Part shown: positions 9,775-17,375 of the stretch, one piece after another | Layout of the letters: each line of letters opens with the position of its first letter | Position numbering within the stretch: position 1 is the stretch's first letter | Assembly: GCA_910579325.1 (NCBI GenBank) | Contig: CAJTTU010000015.1 | Coordinates: 891-51,133 of the forward strand | DNA length: 50,243 nucleotides | Reading direction: 5' to 3' | From: an uncultured Lachnospiraceae bacterium | GTDB lineage: Bacteria > Bacillota > Clostridia > Lachnospirales > Lachnospiraceae | Notes under the pieces: model-generated | Databases searched by the model: none | The model's input: only the letters and a program-made list of their open reading frames with translations | What the model was told of the DNA's origin: nothing | Made by a program: the position numbers and the translations under genes

Positions 9775-9826
9775 TGAGTGGCAGAAAAAGGTAGTGTCAA
9801 GTGATTTATGAAACAGCAACGGAACT
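9775..9826 (+). repeat. Dispersed element, AGTGTCAA...CAGCAACGGAAC copy 1
   Basis: This stretch shares an ordered set of words with 17578-17633: a GTG(G/A)CAGAA start, AGTGTCAA, a TTTATGAAA block and CAGCAACG(G)AAC, followed by CGGGAGG. The 3' half recurs near 38757. It lies directly before the secreted-protein gene and supplies its leader. Origin unknown; it might be a remnant of an insertion-sequence end. Confidence 0.55.
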
Positions 9827-9847
9827 GGATTTCGGGAGGAGGGACAG

Positions 9848-10402
9848 ATGATTAAAACAGTGTTTTTTGTAATGGCAGCGATGTTAGTGATGACGGGAAA
9901 GGAGGCGGTCTTTTTTCCGGCGTCCGGTTCTGCTGAGACGGGAATACTGTCAGGCAGTTCAAAGGCAGAGGAAGAATCAGGAAAGGAAAAAGAGACGGAC
10001 GCTGAGGCAGAGACGAAAACAGAAGCGGAGGCAGAAACAGAAACGGAAACGGAGACAGAGACAGAAACAGAGCCGGAAACCGCTTCCGTTATTACAAAGA
10101 TTTCTCAGCAGGAAGCCATAGCGATCGCGGAAAAAGAGGCGGAGAAGGAATGCTATGATTATCAGGGGTGGGATTCGTTGTTCAAATGTGGTACCCCTAG
10201 GCTTTGCATGACAGAAGATGAATTTTTGAAAGCAGGGGGCGTGAGGTATGAACATTTAAAAGGAGAAGATCCGTCTTACTATGAAGGGCGTCCAATATGG
10301 AGTATGAGGTTAATTGATGAAACTGATCCGCTGACTTCACTTTTCCTTTATGTGGATGCTGAAACAGGTGAAATTTTAGGTTATAGCACGTTAAGTGATT
10401 GA
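9848..10402 (+). CDS. Secreted protein with Glu-Thr repeat linker and PepSY-like C-terminal domain
   Basis: A 184-residue protein. The first 25 residues form a hydrophobic export signal (MIKTVFFVMAAMLVMTG). Residues about 40-77 are an extremely acidic spacer built from Glu-Thr/Glu-Ala dipeptides. The C-terminal part contains ISQQEAIAIAEKEAEKECYDY and ends LFLYVDAETGEILGYSTL, the layout of a PepSY-like domain (helix, then strand, then DAxTGEI turn). Such domains are often extracytoplasmic inhibitors or sensors; no specific partner is visible here. ATG 9848 follows GGGAGGAGGGACAG. The repeat DNA (GAAACAGAAACG units) could vary in length by slippage. Confidence 0.6.
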   Translation: MIKTVFFVMAAMLVMTGKEAVFFPASGSAETGILSGSSKAEEESGKEKETDAEAETKTEAEAETETETETETETEPETASVITKISQQEAIAIAEKEAEKECYDYQGWDSLFKCGTPRLCMTEDEFLKAGGVRYEHLKGEDPSYYEGRPIWSMRLIDETDPLTSLFLYVDAETGEILGYSTLSD

Positions 10403-10460
10403 TCAGGATTAAAAGCTTTTACTAAACACGTTTTTATCGTATATTTTCTGCGTAATCAAG

Positions 10461-10501
10461 AGCCTTTCGGAAACTGCCAAATTTTTCTGAAAGGCTTTTT
10501 T
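10461..10501 (+). terminator. Intrinsic terminator after the secreted-protein gene
   Basis: AGCCTTTCGG (10461-10470) pairs with CTGAAAGGCT (10487-10496) and is followed by a T run. Confidence 0.85.
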
Positions 10502-10586
10502 GCATAATCTCTTTTTTCACGGAAATACTCTGATATTAGATTTGAGCGAAAAGGGTAGTGGCAAAACTGTAACAGGAGGAATCAGG

Positions 10587-11591
10587 ATGAAGCAGGGACA
10601 GGCAAGTATTGCGTTTCAGAACCCGGTGCATGTGGTGGGCATGGCTTCAGTGGCCGGGAAGAAGGAGGGAGAGGGGCCTCTGGGCCATACTTTCACGGAA
10701 GTGGACGAGGACCCTATGCTGGGGAAAGATAACTGGGAGGCGGCGGAGAGCGAGCTGCAAAGGCGGGCCGGGGAGTTGGCCATGAAGGATGCGGGAGTGG
10801 AAAAAGAGCGAATTCGTTATCTGTTCGCCGGGGATTTGCTGGGACAGCTGATTGCCACATCTTTTGGCGTGATGAGCTTTAATATTCCCACATATGGTCT
10901 GTACGGCGCCTGCTCCACTATGGGAGAGGCCATGAGCCTGGCGGCCATGATGGTGGACGCCGGGAATGCGGATCATGTGATGGCCATGGCATCCAGCCAT
11001 TTTGCCAGCGCGGAGAAGCAGTTCCGGTTTCCGCTGGCCTATGGGAACCAGCGGCCCTATTCCGCCACCTGGACCGTGACCGGATGCGGCTGTACCGTAC
11101 TGGGAACGGCAGGCGGTTATGCCCGGATCACCGGCGTTACGCCGGGGAAAATCGTGGATCTGGGCGTGAAGGATTCCATGAATATGGGCGCGGCCATGGC
11201 TCCGGCGGCGGCAGATACGATTTACCGGAATTTGGAGGATTTTCACAGAAAGCCGGAGAACTATGACAGAATCGTTACGGGAGATCTGGGAACCGTGGGA
11301 CAGACCCTTTTGATGGAGTTGCTGGCGGAAAAGGGCGTGGATATCGGCGGGCAGCATATGGACTGCGGCATCGAGATCTTTGACGCCCAGGAACAGGATA
11401 CTCACGCCGGCGGCAGCGGCTGCGGGTGCAGCGCCGTTACGCTGTGCGGACTGATTCTGAACAAGCTGAGAGACAGGGAGTGGAAGCGGGTGCTGTTTGT
11501 TCCTACCGGGGCATTGCTGTCTTCTACAAGCTTTAACGAAGGGCAGAGCGTGCCGGGGATCGCCCATGGGGTGGTGCTGGAGGCTGTGTAA
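10587..11591 (+). CDS. spoVAD: Stage V sporulation protein AD
   Basis: A 334-residue thiolase-fold protein recognised as SpoVAD: FQNPVHVVGMASVAGKKEGEGPLG at the N-terminus and a Cys-centred active-site-like region (GACSTMGEAMSLAAMM). The SpoVA complex moves Ca2+-dipicolinic acid into the forespore and out at germination; SpoVAD binds DPA. ATG 10587 is chosen because ACAGGAGGAATCAGG precedes it; an upstream in-frame start near 10500 lies inside the preceding terminator. spoVAE follows after 70 bases. spoVAC, normally directly upstream, is not in the window. Expression is expected from a sigma-G promoter, but I cannot assign one firmly in 10502-10570. Confidence 0.93.
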   Translation: MKQGQASIAFQNPVHVVGMASVAGKKEGEGPLGHTFTEVDEDPMLGKDNWEAAESELQRRAGELAMKDAGVEKERIRYLFAGDLLGQLIATSFGVMSFNIPTYGLYGACSTMGEAMSLAAMMVDAGNADHVMAMASSHFASAEKQFRFPLAYGNQRPYSATWTVTGCGCTVLGTAGGYARITGVTPGKIVDLGVKDSMNMGAAMAPAAADTIYRNLEDFHRKPENYDRIVTGDLGTVGQTLLMELLAEKGVDIGGQHMDCGIEIFDAQEQDTHAGGSGCGCSAVTLCGLILNKLRDREWKRVLFVPTGALLSSTSFNEGQSVPGIAHGVVLEAV

Positions 11592-11660
11592 AGAGTTGAC
11601 CGGAAAAGGTGTATGAAGGAATCATACGGAAATTGAATCTTGAATTTCGGAGGAACTTCT

Positions 11661-12017
11661 ATGGACTATGTAAAAGCATTTTTAATCGGCGGCCTGATCT
11701 GTGCTATCGTGCAGATTTTCATGGATAAAACAAAGCTGATGCCGGGCCGGATTATGGTGGGTCTGGTGGTGCTGGGCTGTATCCTTGGTTTTTTGGGGTG
11801 GTACCAGCCATTGATCGAATGGGCCGGCAGCGGCGCCAGCGTTCCGCTTCTGGGGTTTGGGAACACACTGTTTAAAGGCGTGAAGGAAGGCATCGGGGAG
11901 AAAGGGTTCTTAGGAATCTTTACCGGCGGCCTGACCGCTTCCTCGGCGGGAATCTGCGGCGCATTGGTATTCGGGTATCTGGCGTCGCTGGTGTTTAAGC
12001 CGAAAATGAAAAGTTAA
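11661..12017 (+). CDS. spoVAE: Stage V sporulation protein AE
   Basis: A 118-residue integral membrane protein with three to four hydrophobic helices; DYVKAFLIGGLICAIVQ and GGLTASSAGICGALVFG are SpoVAE hallmarks. With SpoVAC it forms the membrane part of the DPA channel, while SpoVAD is peripheral. ATG 11661 follows CGGAGGAACTTCT. It lies 70 bases after spoVAD on the same strand and ends before a strong terminator at 12100, so the visible operon is spoVAD-spoVAE. Confidence 0.93.
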   Translation: MDYVKAFLIGGLICAIVQIFMDKTKLMPGRIMVGLVVLGCILGFLGWYQPLIEWAGSGASVPLLGFGNTLFKGVKEGIGEKGFLGIFTGGLTASSAGICGALVFGYLASLVFKPKMKS

Positions 12018-12099
12018 AAGGGATGAAAGCAGACTGTTTTTGCAATCGATATATTTCAAGCAGAATGCCCAAGCTTGCATTTTGCTTTTAATATAGATC

Positions 12100-12128
12100 A
12101 GGAGCCTCTTGGATGAGGCTCCTTTTTT
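12100..12128 (+). terminator. Intrinsic terminator of the spoVAD-spoVAE operon
   Basis: AGGAGCCTC (12100-12108) pairs with GAGGCTCCT (12115-12123) and runs into six T residues. The sequence just after (TTCTGTTATCGGAG) resembles the segment after the terminator at 44061. Confidence 0.9.
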
Positions 12129-12159
12129 GACGTTATGAGGATTCTGTTATCGGAGTTTT

Positions 12160-12227
12160 CTATGAAATTTCTAAGCAGCTTATTAATTTGCTAATATATT
12201 GTTCTAAGAAAGCCGATTCCCTATAAT
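12160..12227 (+). promoter_or_regulatory. Sigma-A promoter with upstream CTATGAAATTT box
   Basis: TTGTTC (12199-12204), 17-base spacer, TATAAT (12222-12227). A box at 12160-12190 (CTATGAAATTT...AAGCAGCT...ATTAA) recurs before the gene at 13518 and before larB. The roughly 90-base leader that follows is GC-rich with possible short stems (GCGG...CCGC, GCCG...CGGC). With the terminator this accounts for the 12018-12326 gap. Confidence 0.7.
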
Positions 12228-12326
12228 AAAAACCAGCAAGCGGCCTTGAACCGCCGAGGGCAAACGGCCGTGGCTGTCATCATGGCTATAGCGGACAGAC
12301 AAACTCAATTTTAGGAGGTATGTATC

Positions 12327-12722
12327 ATGTTAAACGAAAACGTAAAAAAACTGCTGGCTGAGAGCATGTGGGATCGGGCTATCTGTGCCGACGGCGAACC
12401 GAATGTGGTTCCGGCGGCGTTTAAGGATGTGACGGAGGACGGAAAGCTGGTGGTGGGGGATGTGTTTCTGGAAACCACGCTGAACAATTTGAAGGCTGAC
12501 AGCGGGAAGATCGCCATCTCCGTATACGATCCGAAGTCACTGGAAGGCTATCAGGTTAAAGGAACTGCGGAGTATGTGACGGAAGGAGCCGTTGTGGACA
12601 CGTTTAAAGCGATGGTGGAAAAAATGTTCAATGGCGCGGCAACCGCAAAGGGCGCTCTGATTATCACAACCGAAAAGGTGATCGTGACCACGCCGGGGGC
12701 GGAGAACAAAAAAGTACTGTAA
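12327..12722 (+). CDS. Pyridoxamine 5'-phosphate oxidase-like FMN-binding split-barrel protein
   Basis: A 131-residue small protein of the PNPOx-like split-barrel class: an early AICADGEPNVVPAAF strand pair, VVGDVFLETTLNNL, then IAISVYDP and GYQVKGTAEYV. These single-domain homologues bind FMN or F420-like flavins; the substrate is unknown and they lack the features of true PdxH. The C-terminal TTEKVIVTTPGAENKK strand completes the barrel. ATG 12327 has an excellent ribosome site (TTAGGAGGTATGTATC). A sigma-A promoter at 12199 and the shared upstream box suggest it is co-regulated with the genes at 13518 and 17740. Confidence 0.75.
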   Translation: MLNENVKKLLAESMWDRAICADGEPNVVPAAFKDVTEDGKLVVGDVFLETTLNNLKADSGKIAISVYDPKSLEGYQVKGTAEYVTEGAVVDTFKAMVEKMFNGAATAKGALIITTEKVIVTTPGAENKKVL

Positions 12723-12986
12723 TATAATGGGAACAGGAACAGGCTTCTGCCCATAGCGGTTAACAGTACCGCAATGGACAGGAGTCTGTTTCATAGATTG
12801 AAGGGGATAATCGCCTGAAATCACCTGATTTGTCTGATCACTATTAAAATATACGTTAAAAAGGGTTAATAAGAGGATTTCAATTGTGCAGACCGGCTTT
12901 GGATTTATTTGGCTCAGGCATTTATATTGTATAAAAACAGCGCTGGTCTGTAAAGACAGTATTGAAAAAATGAGCTGCTTATTATT

Positions 12987-13193
12987 TTAATACCGCAGTT
13001 TTAAAATTTCGCTGTCAGTCGGTTTTTTGCAGGTTTGCAGAGGTTTTACAGCTGTTTTCTTTTCCGGCGAATAGTCGCATTGCTGACATCTGGCTGTGGT
13101 GGGAATGGGGCGGGGTTTGTGGCAGATTCTGCCTGACCACCTGCTGATGTCCTCAAGAATCGGAACCACATCCTCTCCCCGGGTGGAGTACTC
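12987..13193 (-). pseudogene. HxlR-family regulator, C-terminal fragment (minus-strand half of a chimera)
   Basis: On the minus strand the frame reads EYSTRGEDVVPILEDISRW...CQQCDYSPEKK to a stop at 12987. This is the C-terminal third of an HxlR winged-helix regulator with the cysteine-pair tail. Everything upstream of EYS is missing: at base 13193 the sequence switches to the other fragment, which lies head to head on the plus strand. There is no start codon or DNA-binding half, so no functional product is expected. The rest of the 12723-13517 gap holds the second fragment, a terminator, an AT-rich stretch and the upstream box of the next gene. Confidence 0.7.
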
Positions 13194-13317
13194 ATTGTCT
13201 GAAAAAGGGGCGTCGGTGGTTCCTGTTTTGCAGAGTATCTGTCAGTGGGCCGGGATTTTTTATAAAGAGGACAGCGCGAATGTGATGGTACATTGTCAGA
13301 AGTGTGATTACCGTTAA
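13171..13317 (+). pseudogene. HxlR-family regulator, C-terminal fragment (plus-strand half of a chimera)
   Basis: The plus-strand frame reads PRVEYSLSEKGASVVPVLQSI...HCQKCDYR to TAA at 13317, again an HxlR C-terminus and clearly related to, but not identical with, the minus-strand fragment. The coding match begins near 13177; upstream residues are simply antisense of the other fragment. The two fragments meet at the palindrome GAGTACTC (13186-13193). A terminator at 13356 still follows, as it would behind an intact gene. Confidence 0.7.
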
Positions 13318-13355
13318 AGAGAATCGCCGGACAGGAGGTAAGAAGGGGAAGCATA

Positions 13356-13390
13356 AAACGGCAGGGTGAGACTTACCTGCTGTTTTATTT
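13356..13390 (+). terminator. Intrinsic terminator behind the HxlR remnant
   Basis: AAACGGCAGG (13356-13365) pairs over ten bases with CCTGCTGTTT (13376-13385), followed by a T-rich tail. Confidence 0.8.
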
Positions 13391-13409
13391 TGTTTTGTTT
13401 CGACATATA

Positions 13410-13442
13410 TTGCTATGAAAATTATTAGCAACTCATTATTTT
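13410..13442 (+). promoter_or_regulatory. Palindromic box TTGCTA-N10-TAGCAA before the 13518 gene
   Basis: An inverted repeat TTGCTA (13410-13415) / TAGCAA (13426-13431) sits within a longer word shared with 12160 and 17376 (GCTATGAAA..TT..AGC/TAACT.ATTA). It looks like a repressor operator. A -10 candidate lies in the A/T-rich block near 13470-13480, but the -35 is unclear. Confidence 0.5.
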
Positions 13443-13517
13443 GTCTGCAATTTTTCGAAATTATTAAAAAAATATAAAATATTATCAAATAATTTTCAAG
13501 CGGAGGGATGTAGCAAA

Positions 13518-14651
13518 ATGATGGAAAATACGAAAAGCAAAGAACTGGTTTTGTCTGCCGCCCAGATGGCGGTGACATCAGATGTGAATCTGATGACCTG
13601 CGACCGGATCGACGCTCCGACCGGCGGCCATGGCATGCTGAATATGGCGATTCATACCGTGTGCAACGTCATCGCCGAGGAAATGCTTCATGGCGGCGAC
13701 CTGACCGTGAAATTCGCGAATGTGCGCCATCTTCCTATGGAGGACATCATGAAAAAGGCCATCGATTCGGCGAAGGGCGCATGCTGTGACCGAACCAATG
13801 CGGCGCTGCCCACGTCGAAGATGAACAGCAAGATTTCCGGCTTCGCGGCGGTATCGGCCATTTATCGGGCGATGGAGGAAGGAACGTTGTGCAAGGTGCG
13901 GGGGTATGACATTCCTGCAGGCGTAGGCGTAGGCCCGAATCCTTTTATCGCTGCGGTGATCGGCGCCGCCGCCATTCTGGAGATTATCCATCCCGATGCG
14001 GAGGTTCCCGAATCGGAGGGTACATATGGCAGAGCCGCCAGCGCCTATATGGTGGGCAAGAGCGCGGCGGAAACTGCAGGGCTGCCGATGAAACTCCATG
14101 TAAAAGTGACCTGGGAAGAATATGACACGGCGCAGCTGATCGGCGATCTGGCGCTGATTCTGAAAGACATTGGCGCGCCTTCCGTAATCGGCATGATGTC
14201 CTTTAACGAGATTCTGGCCTGCTTTAAGGAGCAGATTTCCCCTGGATTTTCCGCAAGCCCGGTGAATGCGCCGTTAGGCCATCAGGGCGCTTACGCCGTT
14301 GCCGCCATGAAAGCGCTGCTGCAGGAGAACGTAGATCAGAGGCAGATCATCAAAGCCCTTGTAGACGAGCGCAGGTCGGCTTCCCTTGACCCGGAATCAG
14401 CCCTTCTCTGCCTGAATATCAGCGCAAGGAAAGCGGCGGAGCTGCATAACGGCCCTGTGACAAAGCTGTTAATCGCTGCGGCCGAACCGGCCAGAACCAG
14501 GGCGATTTTTGAGCGGGCAAGCTTTACCTATGATCAGATCAAGGCCGGAAAGACGATTACCGAGGTGGTGACGGAGCTGGATAACCAGAGGTTTCATACG
14601 GTGGAAAGCCAGGCTTCCATGCTGTTCAGTGCCATACAGGAAAGAATGTAG
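13518..14651 (+). CDS. Uncharacterised 377-residue protein (conserved-looking, unknown function)
   Basis: I do not recognise this family. It is soluble, with no signal peptide or long hydrophobic helix, and looks well folded. Gly/Ala-rich helices alternate with conserved-looking motifs: DRIDAPTGGHGMLNM, ACCDRTNAALPTSKMNSK, GVGVGPNPFIAAVIGAAA, SASPVNAPLGHQGAYAV and DERRSASLDPESALLCLN. The Cys pair near 89-90 and the many Asp/Asn/His residues could form an active site. ATG 13518 is followed by a second ATG; GGAGGGATG lies upstream. It shares an upstream box with the FMN-barrel gene and larB, so a link to metal or cofactor metabolism is possible but unproven. Confidence 0.6.
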   Translation: MMENTKSKELVLSAAQMAVTSDVNLMTCDRIDAPTGGHGMLNMAIHTVCNVIAEEMLHGGDLTVKFANVRHLPMEDIMKKAIDSAKGACCDRTNAALPTSKMNSKISGFAAVSAIYRAMEEGTLCKVRGYDIPAGVGVGPNPFIAAVIGAAAILEIIHPDAEVPESEGTYGRAASAYMVGKSAAETAGLPMKLHVKVTWEEYDTAQLIGDLALILKDIGAPSVIGMMSFNEILACFKEQISPGFSASPVNAPLGHQGAYAVAAMKALLQENVDQRQIIKALVDERRSASLDPESALLCLNISARKAAELHNGPVTKLLIAAAEPARTRAIFERASFTYDQIKAGKTITEVVTELDNQRFHTVESQASMLFSAIQERM

Positions 14652-14699
14652 CAGTGAAAGTGGATCAGATCCACAGCGCCGCCAGGAGGACGGTGAAGG

Positions 14700-14843
14700 C
14701 TGAAACGGCTGATTCAGGAAGAATTTTCCGTGGATACCGATTATTATACGATGTATGCTTTTGTGATGGCGGCGGTTTTGAACCTGGAGTGCGGGGAGCT
14801 TAATCTGGAACGGCTGGGCGTTCCGGCGAGTCAGGTAAAATGA
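14700..14843 (+). CDS. Possible small or truncated ORF, 47 codons, CTG start
   Basis: An open frame in normal codon style ends LNLECGELNLERLGVPASQVK at TGA 14843. The only start near the AGGAGG at 14683-14688 is CTG 14700; an in-frame stop lies just upstream. It may be a genuine small protein using CTG, or the tail of a gene whose front was lost. A perfect hairpin GTGGATC/GATCCAC at about 14660-14674 precedes it. No family recognised. Confidence 0.3.
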   Translation: MKRLIQEEFSVDTDYYTMYAFVMAAVLNLECGELNLERLGVPASQVK

Positions 14844-14900
14844 TTTGCGGATAGACGTATGGAATAGGAACACAATGATCGGAAAATGATATAAATGACG

Positions 14901-14943
14901 AAACGGGAACCTGGCGGCGTCTGCGGTTTGGGTTCCTGTTTTA
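14901..14943 (+). terminator. Intrinsic terminator, possibly bidirectional
   Basis: GGGAACC (14905-14911) pairs with GGGTTCC (14930-14936) through GGAACC/GGTTCC, with flanking AAAC/GTTT and a short T tail. It closes the unit beginning at 13518. Confidence 0.6.
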
Positions 14944-14973
14944 CATGAATTAGTGACGTTCACCGGTTTCGGC

Positions 14974-15002
14974 TTTACACCTTATGTTCTTTTTGATATA
15001 CT
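14974..15002 (+). promoter_or_regulatory. Sigma-A promoter of the 50-residue protein gene
   Basis: TTTACA (14974-14979), 17-base spacer, TATACT (14997-15002), about 48 bases before ATG 15050. Confidence 0.75.
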
Positions 15003-15049
15003 GGTTGTATAAGACAAGCAGACTGTTTAAAAAGGAAGAAGGTGGATAT

Positions 15050-15202
15050 ATGCCAACTGATATGCAATATAAAGATGGGTTGAGAAAGGATAAGTTTCTG
15101 AATGATCTGATCATCGAAGCGATTCAAAACGGTGATTATCAAAAGGCATTGGAATATCTGGAAAAGGATAATGAACGTATTGAAAAAGCATTAGAGGAAT
15201 AG
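15050..15202 (+). CDS. Small 50-residue helical protein
   Basis: A short, highly charged, probably all-helical soluble protein (DGLRKDKFLNDLIIEAIQNGDYQ...ALEYLEKDNERIEKALEE). ATG 15050 is chosen because GGAAGAAGGTGGATAT precedes it; an upstream in-frame start exists at 14984 but lies between the promoter -35 and -10 elements. It has its own promoter and terminator, so it is a monocistronic small gene. No function can be assigned. Confidence 0.6.
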   Translation: MPTDMQYKDGLRKDKFLNDLIIEAIQNGDYQKALEYLEKDNERIEKALEE

Positions 15203-15229
15203 TAATTCGGCAGTTGGGATATGAATGAG

Positions 15230-15270
15230 GGTGTAAGGTTTTTCCATGGTGAAAATTTTACACCTTTTTT
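15230..15270 (+). terminator. Intrinsic terminator after the small gene
   Basis: GGTGTAA (15230-15236) pairs with TTACACC (15258-15264), followed by six T residues. Confidence 0.85.
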
Positions 15271-15276
15271 ATAAAT

Positions 15277-15325
15277 GTACTTTCGGAATCCCACAAAATC
15301 AGGCACTGAGAGACTCCGGGAGTAC
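15277..15325 (+). repeat. Hairpin repeat family 1, copy A
   Basis: The outer stem is GTACTTTCGG (15277-15286) with CCGGGAGTAC (15316-15325), using G-T pairs. An inner TCCCA/TGAGA stem frames the shared loop word CAAAATCAGGCAC. It lies between the terminator at 15230 and ATG 15351, so it forms part of the leader of the DUF1801 gene. Confidence 0.75.
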
Positions 15326-15350
15326 CTATAACAGTGAGGAGGACGGAACG

Positions 15351-15761
15351 ATGTGGACATGCCCCAAATGTGGAAGAACCTTTAAAAATCAGAACCAGAG
15401 CCATTACTGCGGGAAAGCGCCGGAGACCATCGACGAATATATTGCCGCCCAGCCGGAAAAGGCGCAGCGGTATCTGAGGGAGGTTAGGGAAGCTGTCCGG
15501 GCGGCGCTGCCGGAAGCGGAAGAACGGATTTCCTGGAGTATGCCGACGTTTTGGAAAGGACATAATATTATCCAGTTTGCCGCCCATAAAAATCATATCG
15601 GCCTGTATGCGGGGCCGGAGGCTGTGACCAAATTTGCCGAAGGGCTGAAGGACTGTAAGACCAGCAAAGGGACGATCCAGCTTTCCTATGACCGTCCCCT
15701 CCCGTTAGAGCTGATCGGGGAGATCGCAAGATGGTGTTATGAGACGGGGAATCATCCGTGA
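15351..15761 (+). CDS. DUF1801 family protein with N-terminal zinc-ribbon-like motif
   Basis: A 136-residue protein. Residues 4-20 carry a C-x2-C...H-x-C pattern (CPKCGRTFKNQNQSHYC), a small metal-binding knuckle. The rest is a DUF1801/YdhG-like domain: TIDEYIAAQPEKAQRYLREVR, then ISWSMPTFW, then a final LIGEIARWCYE helix. Family members are small soluble proteins of unclear role, sometimes labelled iron chaperone (frataxin-like fold). ATG 15351 follows GAGGAGGACGGAACG. A family-1 hairpin repeat sits immediately upstream. Confidence 0.75.
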   Translation: MWTCPKCGRTFKNQNQSHYCGKAPETIDEYIAAQPEKAQRYLREVREAVRAALPEAEERISWSMPTFWKGHNIIQFAAHKNHIGLYAGPEAVTKFAEGLKDCKTSKGTIQLSYDRPLPLELIGEIARWCYETGNHP

Positions 15762-15923
15762 AAAAAAGACGGATTTCAGCTGGTCGGAATCAAAAGGAAC
15801 CAGACAGAACACTGGCTGCTATGTAAAATATGATTGACTGCAAACAGAAATCGTATAAAAGATGAATTTGTTCCGAAAATTATAAATAATATTAATATTT
15901 TAGGATTCTAATCCCAAAAAGTA

Positions 15924-15952
15924 TTGATATTTGTATCCTTCTGTAATATATT
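15924..15952 (+). promoter_or_regulatory. Sigma-A promoter of the DUF4143 ATPase gene
   Basis: TTGATA (15924-15929), 17-base spacer, TATATT (15947-15952), 21 bases before GTG 15974, in an AT-rich region. Confidence 0.7.
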
Positions 15953-15973
15953 TGTAGGGAAGGAGGTGCGGCT

Positions 15974-17179
15974 GTGCTTATACGGAGAACAGAGTATCTG
16001 AACAAACTGATTGCTTTCAGGGACAAACAGCTGATTAAAGTCGTGACAGGTATCCGCCGCTGCGGAAAGTCGACGCTGCTTGGAATTTATCAGGATTATC
16101 TGAGAGAACAGGGCGTGACGGATGAACAGATTATTTCGATCAATTTTGAGGATATTGACTATGAAGAACTGACGGACTACAAAAAACTATATGCCTATCT
16201 GAAAGAAAAACTGGTAAAGGGAAAAATGACATATATTTTTCTCGACGAGGTTCATCACATCAATGATTTTCCCAGGGTTGTCGACAGTCTGTATATTAAG
16301 CCGGATGTGGATATTTACATCACCGGTTCCAATGCGTATATGCTGTCAGGCGAGATCGCCACGCTGATTTCCGGAAGGTATGTGCAGATCGAGATGCTGC
16401 CCCTTTCTTATAAAGAGTATATGGAGAGCACGGGCAGCATGAATGACCGGGGAATCAAGTATGCGGAATATTTGGAAAACAGTTCCTTTCCCTATACCCT
16501 TGCGCTTAAGGGTCAGCCGAATGAAATACGGGACTATCTGGAAGGGATTTATCATACAATCGTTGTCAAGGATATCGTCAATCGAAAGAAAATTACGGAT
16601 ACCATGATGCTTAAGGGGATTTTGAGATTTGTGTTTGATAATATCGGAAGTCCTCTTTCCTCTAAAAAAATTGCCGATACAATCACGTCAGGGGGCAGGA
16701 AGGTCGATGCCAAGACAGTGGAAAAATATTTGGAAGCACTGTCTGAAAGCTATATTATTTATCAGGCCAAAAGATATAATATTAAGGGAAAGCAGTATTT
16801 GAAAACCCTTGAAAAGTATTATGTAGTCGATATCGGATTGCGGTATATGCTCCTTGGTTCAAGACAGGCGGACGCAGGGCATATTCTGGAAAATGTGGTT
16901 TATCTTGAACTGGTCAGAAGAGGATATGATGTCTATGTCGGGAAGATCAACGAATTTGAGGTTGACTTTGTCGCGCAAAACGGCAGAGGGACTGTGTATT
17001 TTCAAGTGGCTTTAACTGTTCGTGATGAAAAGACGCTTCAACGGGAATTAAGACCCTTAAAAGCAATCAGAGACCATTATCCGAAAATGATTTTGACCCT
17101 TGATGACGATCCGGAAGCGCAGTATGACGGCATCCGCCGCGTCAATGCCAGGGACTGGCTGCTGGGGCTGACGGATTAG
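15974..17179 (+). CDS. AAA ATPase with DUF4143 C-terminal domain
   Basis: A 401-residue protein of the AAA_14-DUF4143 family. Walker A is at about 26-33 (GIRRCGKST), Walker B at about 87-93 (YIFLDEVHH), with a sensor-like ITGSNAYMLSGE. The DUF4143 part follows (GNILENVVYLEL-type segment near 305-316, then KINEFEVDFVAQ). The latter has a PD-(D/E)XK-like E...D-F pattern. These are common, mobile, poorly understood genes of archaea and anaerobes, thought to act on DNA or as addiction or defence ATPases. GTG 15974 follows AAGGAGGTGCGGCT. It is monocistronic with its own promoter. Confidence 0.85.
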   Translation: MLIRRTEYLNKLIAFRDKQLIKVVTGIRRCGKSTLLGIYQDYLREQGVTDEQIISINFEDIDYEELTDYKKLYAYLKEKLVKGKMTYIFLDEVHHINDFPRVVDSLYIKPDVDIYITGSNAYMLSGEIATLISGRYVQIEMLPLSYKEYMESTGSMNDRGIKYAEYLENSSFPYTLALKGQPNEIRDYLEGIYHTIVVKDIVNRKKITDTMMLKGILRFVFDNIGSPLSSKKIADTITSGGRKVDAKTVEKYLEALSESYIIYQAKRYNIKGKQYLKTLEKYYVVDIGLRYMLLGSRQADAGHILENVVYLELVRRGYDVYVGKINEFEVDFVAQNGRGTVYFQVALTVRDEKTLQRELRPLKAIRDHYPKMILTLDDDPEAQYDGIRRVNARDWLLGLTD

Positions 17180-17375
17180 GCCGTTGCTATACGAAGGGCG
17201 ACGGAGAGAAACACAAAAGGAGCTCAGCCGATGCCACGGTCTGAGTTCCTTCCACAATGGTGAAATATATGAAAAGATTGAGGGGGATTTGTACGCGTGC
17301 AATGTACATGAACTTCACAGTTGCTATTATATCGGATTCTGCTGAAAAAAAGAATATATTATCAAATTTATAAGT

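Noticed and set aside
10000..10085. CRISPR-like short direct repeats
   Set aside because: They are in-frame 6-12 base coding repeats with no unique spacers.
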